Positions 26,468 to 34,646 of a stretch of DNA of 64,000 nucleotides are shown in pieces. The position numbers and the translations under genes were made by a program. Below the pieces are notes generated by a model that saw only the letters and a list, made by a program, of their open reading frames with translations, was not told where the DNA came from and made no database searches. This DNA is from Brumimicrobium sp041655765 (lineage in GTDB: Bacteria; Bacteroidota; Bacteroidia; Flavobacteriales_D; Crocinitomicaceae): the NCBI GenBank assembly GCA_041655765.1, contig JBBAEU010000002.1, forward strand, positions 1-64,000, in the 5' to 3' direction. Each line of letters opens with the position of its first letter. Within the stretch, counting starts at the first letter, position 1.

Positions 26468-27766
26468 TTAATAACTCAAAAATCGTTTTATGACGACGGG
26501 CAAATTTACGCCATCATCGTAGGAAAAAAAGAGGATTCCGTTTTGTAAATTACTTTTATGAATCCATAGGTTTGCGAGTTGTTTTTGGTTGTTATAAATC
26601 ATTCTGCCAGACAAATCATACACGGAAATGTAGCCAACGTTTTCGGTAGATATTTTAAAGTAATCCTTGTCTTCAGAAATATTTAAAAGCGGTGGATGAG
26701 AAACATATTCCATTTTTAAAAAATCAGAATTGTGCAGTAAAAAAGCTTGGTTTGAAATCTGTTTTAATGTATCAATGCCCCCAGCAACGATCCAGTTTCC
26801 TCCGCCAATCTTTGCAATACTTCTGATATTAAATAAATTAAAATCGTGCAAGAACAAGCTAACTGTTATTTTTGGAGAATGTTGAATTAATAGATTGGTT
26901 AAACTTGCTGAATAACTTCCATTTATCAAAGAGTCTAAATTATAGTAAGAATATGCACCTCCGACCCAGATTAAAGTGTTTCCTTGACCAGAGCTTGCTC
27001 CTTTGAATTGTGGGACATAAGAGATAGGATTACCTAAAATCCAATTAATTTCAGTTGGATTGGCTGGATTTATAATTCCTTTTCTGAATGTATTTGATGC
27101 AACAATCTCATTGTTTTCAGACTTTTCGCCACCAAAATAATAAATTGTATCTCCCAAGATATAACCTGATGCATTAACAGTTTCAAAGTTTGGGTTAGCT
27201 GGAATTTGTGTTCCTTGACTCCACGAATCAAAGAACGGATTGTAAATATGAACGTTTAAAGTATTTCCTATACTCGATTTTCCAGAGAAGACAAAAATCA
27301 AACTGTCTTTCCATACCGTTTGTACATGATAAGCAATCTTTTCGGGGACTGGTTGCCCAGCGGGTTCAAATTCATCTGTACTGGGGTTAAAGATATGAAC
27401 TTTGTCAGAATACACTTCGGTAGAATCAGAGGTAATATATTTTCCTCCAATAAGATAAATCTTATTATTTACAAAACTTGCAGAACTACCAACTTTTCCC
27501 ATGGTGTCGGGAACATTAGGCATAGAATACCATTCATCATCTTCGATGCTATATTTGTAAACATGTTTATGGATGCTTTCAATAGAGAAAGAATCTTTTA
27601 TTCCACCAAAACTGTAAACATATTTTTTATTTCCAATAATTGCTTCGCAAATGCTATTTTCTGTATTATTAATTGGTAGCGGTTTTATTTTGGTAACTTT
27701 CCATGTTTGAGAAAACAATAAACTTTGCCCATAGAGAAGAAATGCTATCAATATCAGATATTTCAT
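26468..27766 (-). CDS. Kelch-repeat protein with T9SS sorting domain
   Basis: 432 residues: signal peptide (MKYLILIAFLLYGQSLLFSQ), a Kelch-type beta-propeller (about 30-340: FGGIKDSFSIESIHKHVYKY, SFVNNKIYLIGGKYI, GDTIYYFGGEKSENNE), and a type A T9SS C-terminal domain (about 365-432: ISVYDLSGRMIYNN ending in VVIKRFLSY). It should be exported to the cell surface or medium by the type IX system. Binding partner unknown. It is placed between the large anchored unknown upstream and recG downstream. Confidence 0.82.
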   Translation of the reverse strand: MKYLILIAFLLYGQSLLFSQTWKVTKIKPLPINNTENSICEAIIGNKKYVYSFGGIKDSFSIESIHKHVYKYSIEDDEWYSMPNVPDTMGKVGSSASFVNNKIYLIGGKYITSDSTEVYSDKVHIFNPSTDEFEPAGQPVPEKIAYHVQTVWKDSLIFVFSGKSSIGNTLNVHIYNPFFDSWSQGTQIPANPNFETVNASGYILGDTIYYFGGEKSENNEIVASNTFRKGIINPANPTEINWILGNPISYVPQFKGASSGQGNTLIWVGGAYSYYNLDSLINGSYSASLTNLLIQHSPKITVSLFLHDFNLFNIRSIAKIGGGNWIVAGGIDTLKQISNQAFLLHNSDFLKMEYVSHPPLLNISEDKDYFKISTENVGYISVYDLSGRMIYNNQKQLANLWIHKSNLQNGILFFSYDDGVNLPVVIKRFLSY

Positions 27767-27843
27767 AATACGAAAATAACGAATAATATTTAACAGGGCA
27801 AATATGTTTTGGAAAAATAAGATTGCTATGAGATCTCTCAGAT

Positions 27844-30033
27844 TTATAAATCTTTATTAAAGGAAGTTTTATAGCAAATAATCGAATGTTCAATCATTGT
27901 ATATGTGTGTAGGATTTTGTTCCTTTTATCATAAAATGATACAACAAAATTTCGTCCTTCTTTCGGGAAATATTTTAACTCATTTCCACTGTTATCAAAA
28001 GCATGAATCTTATTTTGCAGGTAATCCAAAACAATACAGATGTCTCTTTCAGGAATGTAATTGATAGATTCTATTTCATTAAATGTTGTTCTTGTGTTAT
28101 AAATTATATTTAATTCGTGGCTATAAATCTTAATGTTGTTTTGTTCTGTCGCAATAATATAATCAGAGTTTACATCGTGGATTTTACCATTATCGACCAA
28201 TTTTGGCAGTCCACCTTCTCCTGTTTTACTATCAAATACTTGTTGATATATCTTTCCTTCTTTTTCAAAATATGTCAGGATTTTCCCTTGGTATTTTATA
28301 GAGATACTGTTTTCTTCAAGTTTGTTTTCTATGCTCGCTTTGGCTGGAGTTTCTAGGTAACCAATTATTTGTTGATTATCTGAGTTTTGCGCCCAACTTC
28401 GTAAGTTACCTTTGATATTTAAAGCATAAGGAGTAGAAATAATACTTTTAGCACCAGATTGAATGATATTTAATTCTTGCCCATCGTTTTTGAGCATCGT
28501 AATTTCTCCTTTTTTATTTCCAATGAGAAATCTTCTTGTTCCATTCCATTCAAAAAGACTAATTCCACTTGTGAGATCATGTTCAGATTCATAAGGGAAA
28601 CTTCCAAAATAATCCCCATTTAAGTCGATAAGATAAACCTTGTTTCTCGTCCTAAAAAGAAATTGGTTTTTTTGGTTTTCAAATAAATCGATAATTTCAA
28701 CTTTGCCTTCAATTGTTCCGTTGATTTTTCCTTGCCAAATTTTGTTGCCATTTGGACCGATTAGTTCATATTGTCCAATGTCATTGAAGCCCAAAATTGA
28801 TGGTCCATTTCGGAGATGATCAAAAATAGGAATGATACGCGTAATTCCATTAGGTGAAGAATAAGACCAATCGTTTCGGTCTGCAACAGAAAGTTGATAT
28901 TGCGGTGGTTTTGTACTAACTTGGAACAACAATTTATCTTTCCACGTCAGGCTCGATTTATTTTCGGATGAAATATCCCTCATGTTTGAATAAGAAGGTA
29001 ATCCACCGAAAAATTGAGACCTTTTCTCGTTATCTAAAGCAATCGTCTTTCCGAGTTGATAATCCACTTGAATTCTTCTTGCGATTGCCTCACTTTCTAC
29101 AAAAAATGCTTTATCCTCAATGTTGAAACTATAGAAAACACTATTTTCTTTGCTTGGGAAGTCACTGGTTAATTGAAAGTTAGAAAAAGATTGTAAATCA
29201 TCATTTCTAAAAATAGAATCCTCCGTGTTTGTATTCTCTAAAAGTATTAAACTTGGAATTTGTTGAGAACGATAGTCACTAATAATAACAGGTACATTTT
29301 GATAAGTAATTTGTACGAATCCTTTATCTACCCATTGATTCATAACGCTGTTTTTAAACACTGAATCTGTCTCTTGGGCATAAAATCTTTCCTTGAAAAT
29401 ATATTCTGCTGCATCAACTGGAATCACTGCCGAAAAGAGGTCAATATCGCGAACAGCTTTCCCATATTTTACATTGGCAATACTTGATTGATACTCATAG
29501 AATCCTTTTTTTAGATTATAAACATCTGTTCTTTCCCATTGTTTATCTTCAGAATATTGCCAATAGTTAGCTGATGCTTTTTTGTCTGCTTCTAAAATCA
29601 ATCCTTTTGGTAAGTGATCTTCACAGATAGGTGTTTCTAAATAAATCATTAAGTGCAAACCGATGTTTTTGTGTTTTAAGGATTTATGTAGAAAAAACTT
29701 TAAGGCTGAATGAATGTCTTTTTGATTCCACTTTGTTTCTTTTTCGAAAATAATAATTGGTCGTTTTTTACTTGCATAAAGCGTTAAGGCTTCATCAACA
29801 AAATTTGTAATCGAGTCCAAACTCTTCGCCAATTTATTTTCTTGAATAATATCAAAATAATTGGTTGCTTTTGTTTCTTCCAGATTATTAATTCGCAAAA
29901 TAGCCTCATCAAGCTCACAAAAAACAAATTCTGGTTGAGCAGTATTGTCCTTATTTAACCATAACTCATAAATAGAATAACCAATCCATGCAATGGCTAA
30001 TGACACAATTCCGATAAGAAGAATTCGTTTCAT
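27844..30033 (-). CDS. Large membrane-anchored protein of unknown function
   Basis: 729 residues. One N-terminal hydrophobic segment (ILLIGIVSLAIAWIGYSIYEL, about 4-24) is followed directly by a charged region, so it is likely an inner-membrane anchor with the rest in the periplasm. The C-terminal half has repeated strand pairs (NKVYLIDLNGDYFGSF, ITMLKNDGQELNIIQSG, KIYQQVFDSKTGEGG, KIHAFDNSGNELKYF), the pattern of a beta-propeller. The N-terminal half resembles the large DUF3352-type proteins, but I cannot confirm this. It is the first gene of a possible four-gene run ending at 23991. Confidence 0.6.
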   Translation of the reverse strand: MKRILLIGIVSLAIAWIGYSIYELWLNKDNTAQPEFVFCELDEAILRINNLEETKATNYFDIIQENKLAKSLDSITNFVDEALTLYASKKRPIIIFEKETKWNQKDIHSALKFFLHKSLKHKNIGLHLMIYLETPICEDHLPKGLILEADKKASANYWQYSEDKQWERTDVYNLKKGFYEYQSSIANVKYGKAVRDIDLFSAVIPVDAAEYIFKERFYAQETDSVFKNSVMNQWVDKGFVQITYQNVPVIISDYRSQQIPSLILLENTNTEDSIFRNDDLQSFSNFQLTSDFPSKENSVFYSFNIEDKAFFVESEAIARRIQVDYQLGKTIALDNEKRSQFFGGLPSYSNMRDISSENKSSLTWKDKLLFQVSTKPPQYQLSVADRNDWSYSSPNGITRIIPIFDHLRNGPSILGFNDIGQYELIGPNGNKIWQGKINGTIEGKVEIIDLFENQKNQFLFRTRNKVYLIDLNGDYFGSFPYESEHDLTSGISLFEWNGTRRFLIGNKKGEITMLKNDGQELNIIQSGAKSIISTPYALNIKGNLRSWAQNSDNQQIIGYLETPAKASIENKLEENSISIKYQGKILTYFEKEGKIYQQVFDSKTGEGGLPKLVDNGKIHDVNSDYIIATEQNNIKIYSHELNIIYNTRTTFNEIESINYIPERDICIVLDYLQNKIHAFDNSGNELKYFPKEGRNFVVSFYDKRNKILHTYTMIEHSIICYKTSFNKDL

Positions 30034-30129
30034 GATTTGTTTTTATCAAAACTACGGCTAAAATTAAAAAAATAATGTTGAACTCGACTTAAGTTATTAA
30101 CGAGATTATGTGATAAAGACATTTTTAAT

Positions 30130-30185
30130 AAAAAAGGTGGCTCAGGATTTCGATTTCGTCAAAATGCCTTGAAACCACCTTTTTT
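30130..30185 (-). terminator. Rho-independent terminator of the 30202-30942 gene
   Basis: The inverted repeat AAAAAAGGTGG (30130-30140) / CCACCTTTTTT (30175-30185) gives, on the minus strand, a GGTGG/CCACC stem followed by six T. It could also stop plus-strand transcripts. Confidence 0.75.
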
Positions 30186-30201
30186 ATTTTTCTAATTTTT
30201 T

Positions 30202-30942
30202 CTATTCAATTATCAATTTAGACACATTTTGAGTTCCATTTTGAAGAACTTTTACGAAATAAATACCTGCATCTAAGTCTGCTACTGAGAAAGTAACGTT
30301 GTTTTCAATGGTTTTAATTGATTGGACAACTTTTCCTTCAATGTTAACAACATCGATATTTTTTGTTGTTCCATCATTTCGTAAATTACCAATGGTAACA
30401 TTGTTTTGTGCTGGATTAGGGAAAATGACAAATGATTCAGTTAGTTCGATCTTTTCTATATCAGATGAAGAACAATCACTGATTACTATGTGATACCCGC
30501 TAAATGAGTCATCTTGATCAATCTGTGTTCCTCCGAATAAATCCACACTCGATGTTACATTAATCGTGATTGTGTAATCTCCTGCTGCTGTTGGCGTACC
30601 TGAAATTACACCACACCCATTTGAGCCACCAGGAAAGATTCCGTTTGCAGGGTTTGTTTCAATTGATAATCCATTCGGCAATCCATCAATACTATTAAGT
30701 TTGATTTGAATAATATCAACGTTGACATTGGTTCCATTAAAATCAATAGTTGTATCGGTAGGGACTTTGAAATAAATCAATTGCTCGTAGGGTTCGCCAA
30801 TGCATCCACTATTAAAATTTGTGACTGTATCAGGATAAAAAGCGGTACTATAACCGTCTGCTAAACTAGGGTCACAATCTGCTTGTGCATTTGCTAAAAA
30901 AACAAACCCTACTGATAAAAATGCGAGTAAAATTTTCTTCAT
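30202..30942 (-). CDS. Secreted protein with T9SS type A sorting domain
   Basis: 246 residues: signal peptide (MKKILLAFLSVGFVFLANAQ), an Ig-like or cadherin-like beta domain (about 40-155, with GLPNGLSIETNP and the putative-Ig loop ISGTPTAAGDYTITINVTSS), and a C-terminal type A T9SS domain (about 172-246: FVIFPNPAQNNVTI, VNIEGKVVQSI, DLDAGIYFVKVL, SKLIIE). The domain order and the IxGTP-AG segment are shared with the broken gene at 45650-47213, so the two may be relatives. It is a stand-alone gene with a good terminator. Confidence 0.82.
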   Translation of the reverse strand: MKKILLAFLSVGFVFLANAQADCDPSLADGYSTAFYPDTVTNFNSGCIGEPYEQLIYFKVPTDTTIDFNGTNVNVDIIQIKLNSIDGLPNGLSIETNPANGIFPGGSNGCGVISGTPTAAGDYTITINVTSSVDLFGGTQIDQDDSFSGYHIVISDCSSSDIEKIELTESFVIFPNPAQNNVTIGNLRNDGTTKNIDVVNIEGKVVQSIKTIENNVTFSVADLDAGIYFVKVLQNGTQNVSKLIIE

Positions 30943-31020
30943 AATTTTATAGTTTTAAGTTTTTAATTTGTTATGATAAATCAAATATAAATAAATACAA
31001 TTAAAAGATGGATATAAATT

Positions 31021-31590
31021 TTAAAATTTAAATGTCTTTCTATGAAAATCTGTTAACCCATACCTTTTTAATGCTTCTTTGTGTTGCTTTGTAGGATAGC
31101 CCATGTTTTTTTGCCAACCGTATTGAGGGAATTTTGAATCAAGCGTTTTCATATAATCATCTCTGGCCTCTTTAGCCAACACAGATGCCGCAGCAATGCT
31201 TAGAAATTTAGCATCTCCTTTTGTAATACATTCGTGTTTAAACTTTGGGTGTGGATTAAACCTATTTCCATCAATTAATAATAATTCTGGCACAACTTCT
31301 AGGTCATCAACTGCATTATGCATAGCTTCAAAACTTGCATTGAGGATATTAATTTTATCGATTCTATGTTGGTCAACAAAAGCTACAGAAAATGCAATGG
31401 CTTTCTCTTTAATTATTGGAACAAGTTGCTTCCTCTGCTTTGAAGTTAGCTTTTTTGAATCATCCAAACCTTCAATGATACAACTCTTTGGGAGGATTAC
31501 AGCTGCTGCAACAACGGGGCCAGCCAAACAACCTCGACCAGCTTCATCACAACCTGCTTCTATCTTGTCTGTAGTAAAAAATGTGTCCAT
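31021..31590 (-). CDS. rnhB: Ribonuclease HII
   Basis: 189 residues, complete. It cleaves the RNA strand of RNA-DNA hybrids and removes single ribonucleotides from DNA. The catalytic motif CDEAGRGCLAGPV has D15 and E16. The third acidic residue is in LLIDGN, and the C-terminal GYPTKQHKEAL box is present. It is a single-gene unit. Confidence 0.96.
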   Translation of the reverse strand: MDTFFTTDKIEAGCDEAGRGCLAGPVVAAAVILPKSCIIEGLDDSKKLTSKQRKQLVPIIKEKAIAFSVAFVDQHRIDKINILNASFEAMHNAVDDLEVVPELLLIDGNRFNPHPKFKHECITKGDAKFLSIAAASVLAKEARDDYMKTLDSKFPQYGWQKNMGYPTKQHKEALKRYGLTDFHRKTFKF

Positions 31591-31774
31591 TATCGTTACT
31601 TATTATAATTAATTTACTAATTTAGCTAAAGGTTTTATGTTTATGCCAATCGAAATTATGGCATGAAAGTTGAACTTCAAAAAAGAGTAAATTTAATAAA
31701 AACATAAGAAGATTCAATTAAGATAGGCAACTATTTGTTGATTTAATCAGTCTTAAAATTAAAAGAAGTATATT

Positions 31775-32158
31775 ATGAAAAAACTATTTGCAATTACCAC
31801 AATAATGCTTTTAGCAGTTGGTTCTTACGCTCAAGTGGCGAAAATGGAGGGTAATAATGAGTCATTAAATAAAATGATGGAAGCGGGATATATAGAATAT
31901 ACAATCCCTTCAGATGTTACAGTAGAACAAGTTGAGAAGTCTGCACAATATTATACAGAATATTTCTCTGTTCAATTTGATGAAAATGCAAGTAAGGTAA
32001 AATTTAACTTTGTTAACCCGAATGATAATTTTGCGAAAATGGTTGTCAATAGATTCCTTTCTAGTATCGAGGTGAGTAAGATAGAATTTGAAGGAAAAGA
32101 ATATTTTATTCAAGAGTTCTATGAAAACTTTTTAAACTCTGATCCTGAGAATAAATAA
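31775..32158 (+). CDS. Small exported protein of unknown function
   Basis: 127 residues with a signal peptide (MKKLFAITTIMLLAVGSYAQ). The mature domain of about 105 residues alternates helix and strand (VTVEQVEKSAQYYTEYFSVQ, ASKVKFNFVNP, MVVNRFLSSIEVSKIEFEGK), suggesting a small alpha/beta fold of a heavy-metal-associated or ferredoxin-like shape without metal Cys residues. No family recognised. It has its own terminator. Confidence 0.65.
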   Translation: MKKLFAITTIMLLAVGSYAQVAKMEGNNESLNKMMEAGYIEYTIPSDVTVEQVEKSAQYYTEYFSVQFDENASKVKFNFVNPNDNFAKMVVNRFLSSIEVSKIEFEGKEYFIQEFYENFLNSDPENK

Positions 32159-32193
32159 GGGGTAAGGAGAATAAAATAATAAAAGATTTTTAC

Positions 32194-32232
32194 AAAAAAA
32201 GAGCAAGGATTTTATACTTTTGCTCTTTTTTT
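32194..32232 (+). terminator. Rho-independent terminator after the 31775-32158 gene
   Basis: AAAAAAAGAGCAA (32194-32206) pairs with TTGCTCTTTTTTT (32220-32232) around a 13-base loop and ends in seven T. The A tract on the left makes it two-way capable. Confidence 0.8.
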
Positions 32233-32292
32233 ATTCTCTTATTAATTTATTAAGAAAATTGAACTAAAGAAATCTAAGTCAAAGTTATACAA

Positions 32293-32778
32293 TTAGAATC
32301 CTAAAATATCTCCAATCTTTAGATTTAAATCACTTAAATTAACTTTTTTTCGTTCTTCAATTTCTCTACTAAAAGGTATGCCACTGTACGAAGATTTGAG
32401 TTTTCCTTTAAGTTTAATCTCTACTTCTTTTTTACGAATCTTGCCAATAAGGTCATATAAAACACCTCTTTCAAGAATTACTTCAATGGGTACTTGCTGA
32501 TTAGCAGTATCTTGTTTTGGCATTCTATATTTTTCTAAAAGAGTTGCCTCACCATAATATTTATCATCAATGTATATATCCATTTTTGTTTTACGTACAT
32601 TGATTTTTTGTTTGTTTGGATTATAAGAAATGAAATTGGCCAAAAAAGAGATTTTTTCTTGATTTATCTCCTGAATCTTGATGTTTTCTACTCCAATGAA
32701 TTTTGGATTATCAACGTCACAGCTTATTAGTACAAATAAAAATGGAAGAGCCAACGTTAGCCTTAAGAAACTATTCAT
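32293..32778 (-). CDS. Lipoprotein with LEA-type-2-like domain
   Basis: 161 residues. The N-terminus MNSFLRLTLALPFLFVLISC ends in a lipobox, with the lipid-modified Cys at residue 20. The mature part reads like an LEA14/WHy domain (about 35-155): ISFLANFISYNPNKQKINVRK, IYIDDKYYGEA, then VPIEVILERGVLYDL. Such domains occur in periplasmic lipoproteins, and a function is not established. Its ATG lies directly against the stop codon of the M20 dipeptidase gene, so it is the second gene of a two-gene unit. Confidence 0.7.
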   Translation of the reverse strand: MNSFLRLTLALPFLFVLISCDVDNPKFIGVENIKIQEINQEKISFLANFISYNPNKQKINVRKTKMDIYIDDKYYGEATLLEKYRMPKQDTANQQVPIEVILERGVLYDLIGKIRKKEVEIKLKGKLKSSYSGIPFSREIEERKKVNLSDLNLKIGDILGF

Positions 32779-34179
32779 CTACTTATTTAATTTTGCAAAT
32801 TCCTCATAAAAATATGGGATTGTTTCTATTCCTTTGTAAAAATTGAAAATTCCATAATTCTCATTGGGTGAATGAATCGCATCACTATCTAATCCGAAGC
32901 CCATAAGAACGGACTTTAAACCTAGAACTTCTTCAAACAAAGAAACGATAGGGATGCTTCCTCCACTCCTCATAGGAATTGGTTTTTTTTCAAATGTAAT
33001 TTCCATTGCTTTACTTGCAGCCAAATACCCCACAGAATCTGTTGGTGTTACGGCAGGTTTTCCACCGTGGTGAGGATTTACCTTAACCCGAACAGAGTCT
33101 GGAGCAAGACTTTGAAAATATTGAGTAAACAATTCTGTTATTTCTTCTGGATCTTGATGAGGAACCAATCGCATGGAGATTTTTGCATTAGCAACAGAAG
33201 GCAACACAGTTTTAGCACCTTCACCGATATATCCGCCCCAAATACCATTCACATCTAATGTTGGTCGAATAGAAGCCCTTTCTATTGTAGTGTATCCTTT
33301 TTCTCCTTGAACATTGGGAATGTTTATCGATTTTTTATAATCTTCTTCGTTATAAGGTGCTTTATTCATTTCGGCTCTTTCATCGTCTGAAATAACTTCT
33401 ACTTTATCGTAAAAACCTGGAATTGTAATTCGATTATTTTCGTCTTGTAATTTTGCTATCATTTCTGAAAGAACATTAATCGGATTGGCAACCGCTCCAC
33501 CGTATAGCCCTGAGTGTAAGTCTCTATTTGGGCCAACAACTTCAACTTCAACATAGCTCAACCCCCTCAGTCCTGTTGTGATAGAAGGCACGTCGTTTGC
33601 AATAATTCCTGTATCAGAAATCAAAATAATATCTGCGGATAGTTTTTCAACATTTTCTTTGATAAAATAGGCGAGATTTTCACTTCCTACTTCTTCTTCT
33701 CCTTCAATCATGAATTTAGCATTGCAAGGAAGTTCTCCACTTTTTATCATTGCTTCGAATGCTTTAAGGTGCATAAACATTTGACCTTTGTCGTCGCAAG
33801 CTCCACGTGCAAAAATCGCTCCATCAGGATGAACTTCTGTTTTTCTAATTGTTGGTTCAAATGGAGGCGTATCCCACAAATCGATTGGGTCTGCTGGTTG
33901 AACATCGTAATGACCATAAACCAGCACAGTAGGGAGTTTTGGATCTATAATTTTCTCAGCATACACAATTGGGTATCCGTTAGGATTTGCTTTGGTGTAA
34001 CATATCTCAATATTATCAGCTCCTGTAGCCTTAAAAAAGTCTGCAATTTTATCTGCTGTTTTTAAAACGTCATCTTTATAATTCGGATCAGCTGAAACTG
34101 AAGGAATCTTAAGTAATTCAAAAAGTTCGTCTAAAAATCTTTGTTTGTTATCTTGTATAAATTGTTGTGTGCTTTTCAT
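32779..34179 (-). CDS. M20 family dipeptidase
   Basis: 466 residues, no signal peptide. The metal-binding and catalytic motifs of the M20 dipeptidases are present: VYGHYDVQPADP with the first ligand, GACDDKGQ, MIEGEEEVGSENL with the general base Glu pair, and a late His in SPNENYGIFNFYKG. Two-metal cleavage of dipeptides in the cytosol is inferred from the family (CNDP-like group). It is adjacent to the downstream lipoprotein gene without a gap. Confidence 0.92.
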   Translation of the reverse strand: MKSTQQFIQDNKQRFLDELFELLKIPSVSADPNYKDDVLKTADKIADFFKATGADNIEICYTKANPNGYPIVYAEKIIDPKLPTVLVYGHYDVQPADPIDLWDTPPFEPTIRKTEVHPDGAIFARGACDDKGQMFMHLKAFEAMIKSGELPCNAKFMIEGEEEVGSENLAYFIKENVEKLSADIILISDTGIIANDVPSITTGLRGLSYVEVEVVGPNRDLHSGLYGGAVANPINVLSEMIAKLQDENNRITIPGFYDKVEVISDDERAEMNKAPYNEEDYKKSINIPNVQGEKGYTTIERASIRPTLDVNGIWGGYIGEGAKTVLPSVANAKISMRLVPHQDPEEITELFTQYFQSLAPDSVRVKVNPHHGGKPAVTPTDSVGYLAASKAMEITFEKKPIPMRSGGSIPIVSLFEEVLGLKSVLMGFGLDSDAIHSPNENYGIFNFYKGIETIPYFYEEFAKLNK

Positions 34180-34484
34180 GAGAATTTTTTAACAAAATTA
34201 GCAAAATATCACTATTCAATAGTATAAAGCTATAAATAATTAATGTCAATCTCTCCTAAATCAAACTTGAATCCCGTGCTAAAGAATCAGAAAAATTATA
34301 GTAAGCAAACTTATGTTTTAGAAAAGCAGAAAGTGTATAAGAATACTTTTTTCAACTATGCGACTAATTTAAAATAAGACAAAGTTTTGCTAAATCATTC
34401 AATGGGTTTAAAATGAGAATCTTAACGAAGATAATGGTTTTCAAACCTGATTCAATACTTGAATAAATTTGTTTTTTTAATAGA

Positions 34485-34511
34485 TTGATTAATAATTTAA
34501 AAGTAAATTTG
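34485..34511 (+). promoter_or_regulatory. Candidate promoter for the T9SS adhesin
   Basis: ATTG (TTG 34485-34487), 16 bases, then TAAATTTG (34504-34511). The -7 box matches TAnnTTTG; the spacer is shorter than the usual 19-21. It would give a leader of about 130 bases containing the 21-bp repeats. Confidence 0.35.
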
Positions 34512-34570
34512 TTCTCAATGCACATTGGGAAAAAAATAAAATATTTAATGTTTTTTTATAATTTAGTGCT

Positions 34571-34612
34571 ACTTTTACTCTATTTGATGCAACTTTTACT
34601 GTATTTAATTGG
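34571..34612 (+). repeat. Two 21-bp direct repeats before the adhesin gene
   Basis: Units 34571-34591 and 34592-34612 both begin ACTTTTACT and agree at 16 of 21 positions (TATTT and AT are also shared). Identical 9-mers with 12 bases between them, two helical turns apart, resemble binding sites of LytTR-type regulators. They end 34 bp before the ATG. Confidence 0.45.
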
Positions 34613-34646
34613 TCTTAACATTAATAATATAAACACAAAAAACACA

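Larger units (their letters stand above)
34180..34646. other. 467-bp intergenic region upstream of the T9SS adhesin
   Basis: AT-rich and without a plausible gene. An open frame from 34485 into the adhesin is best read as leader rather than coding, because the signal peptide starts at 34647. It holds a candidate promoter (34485-34511) and a 21-bp direct repeat (34571-34612). I see nothing in 34180-34480. Confidence 0.6.
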
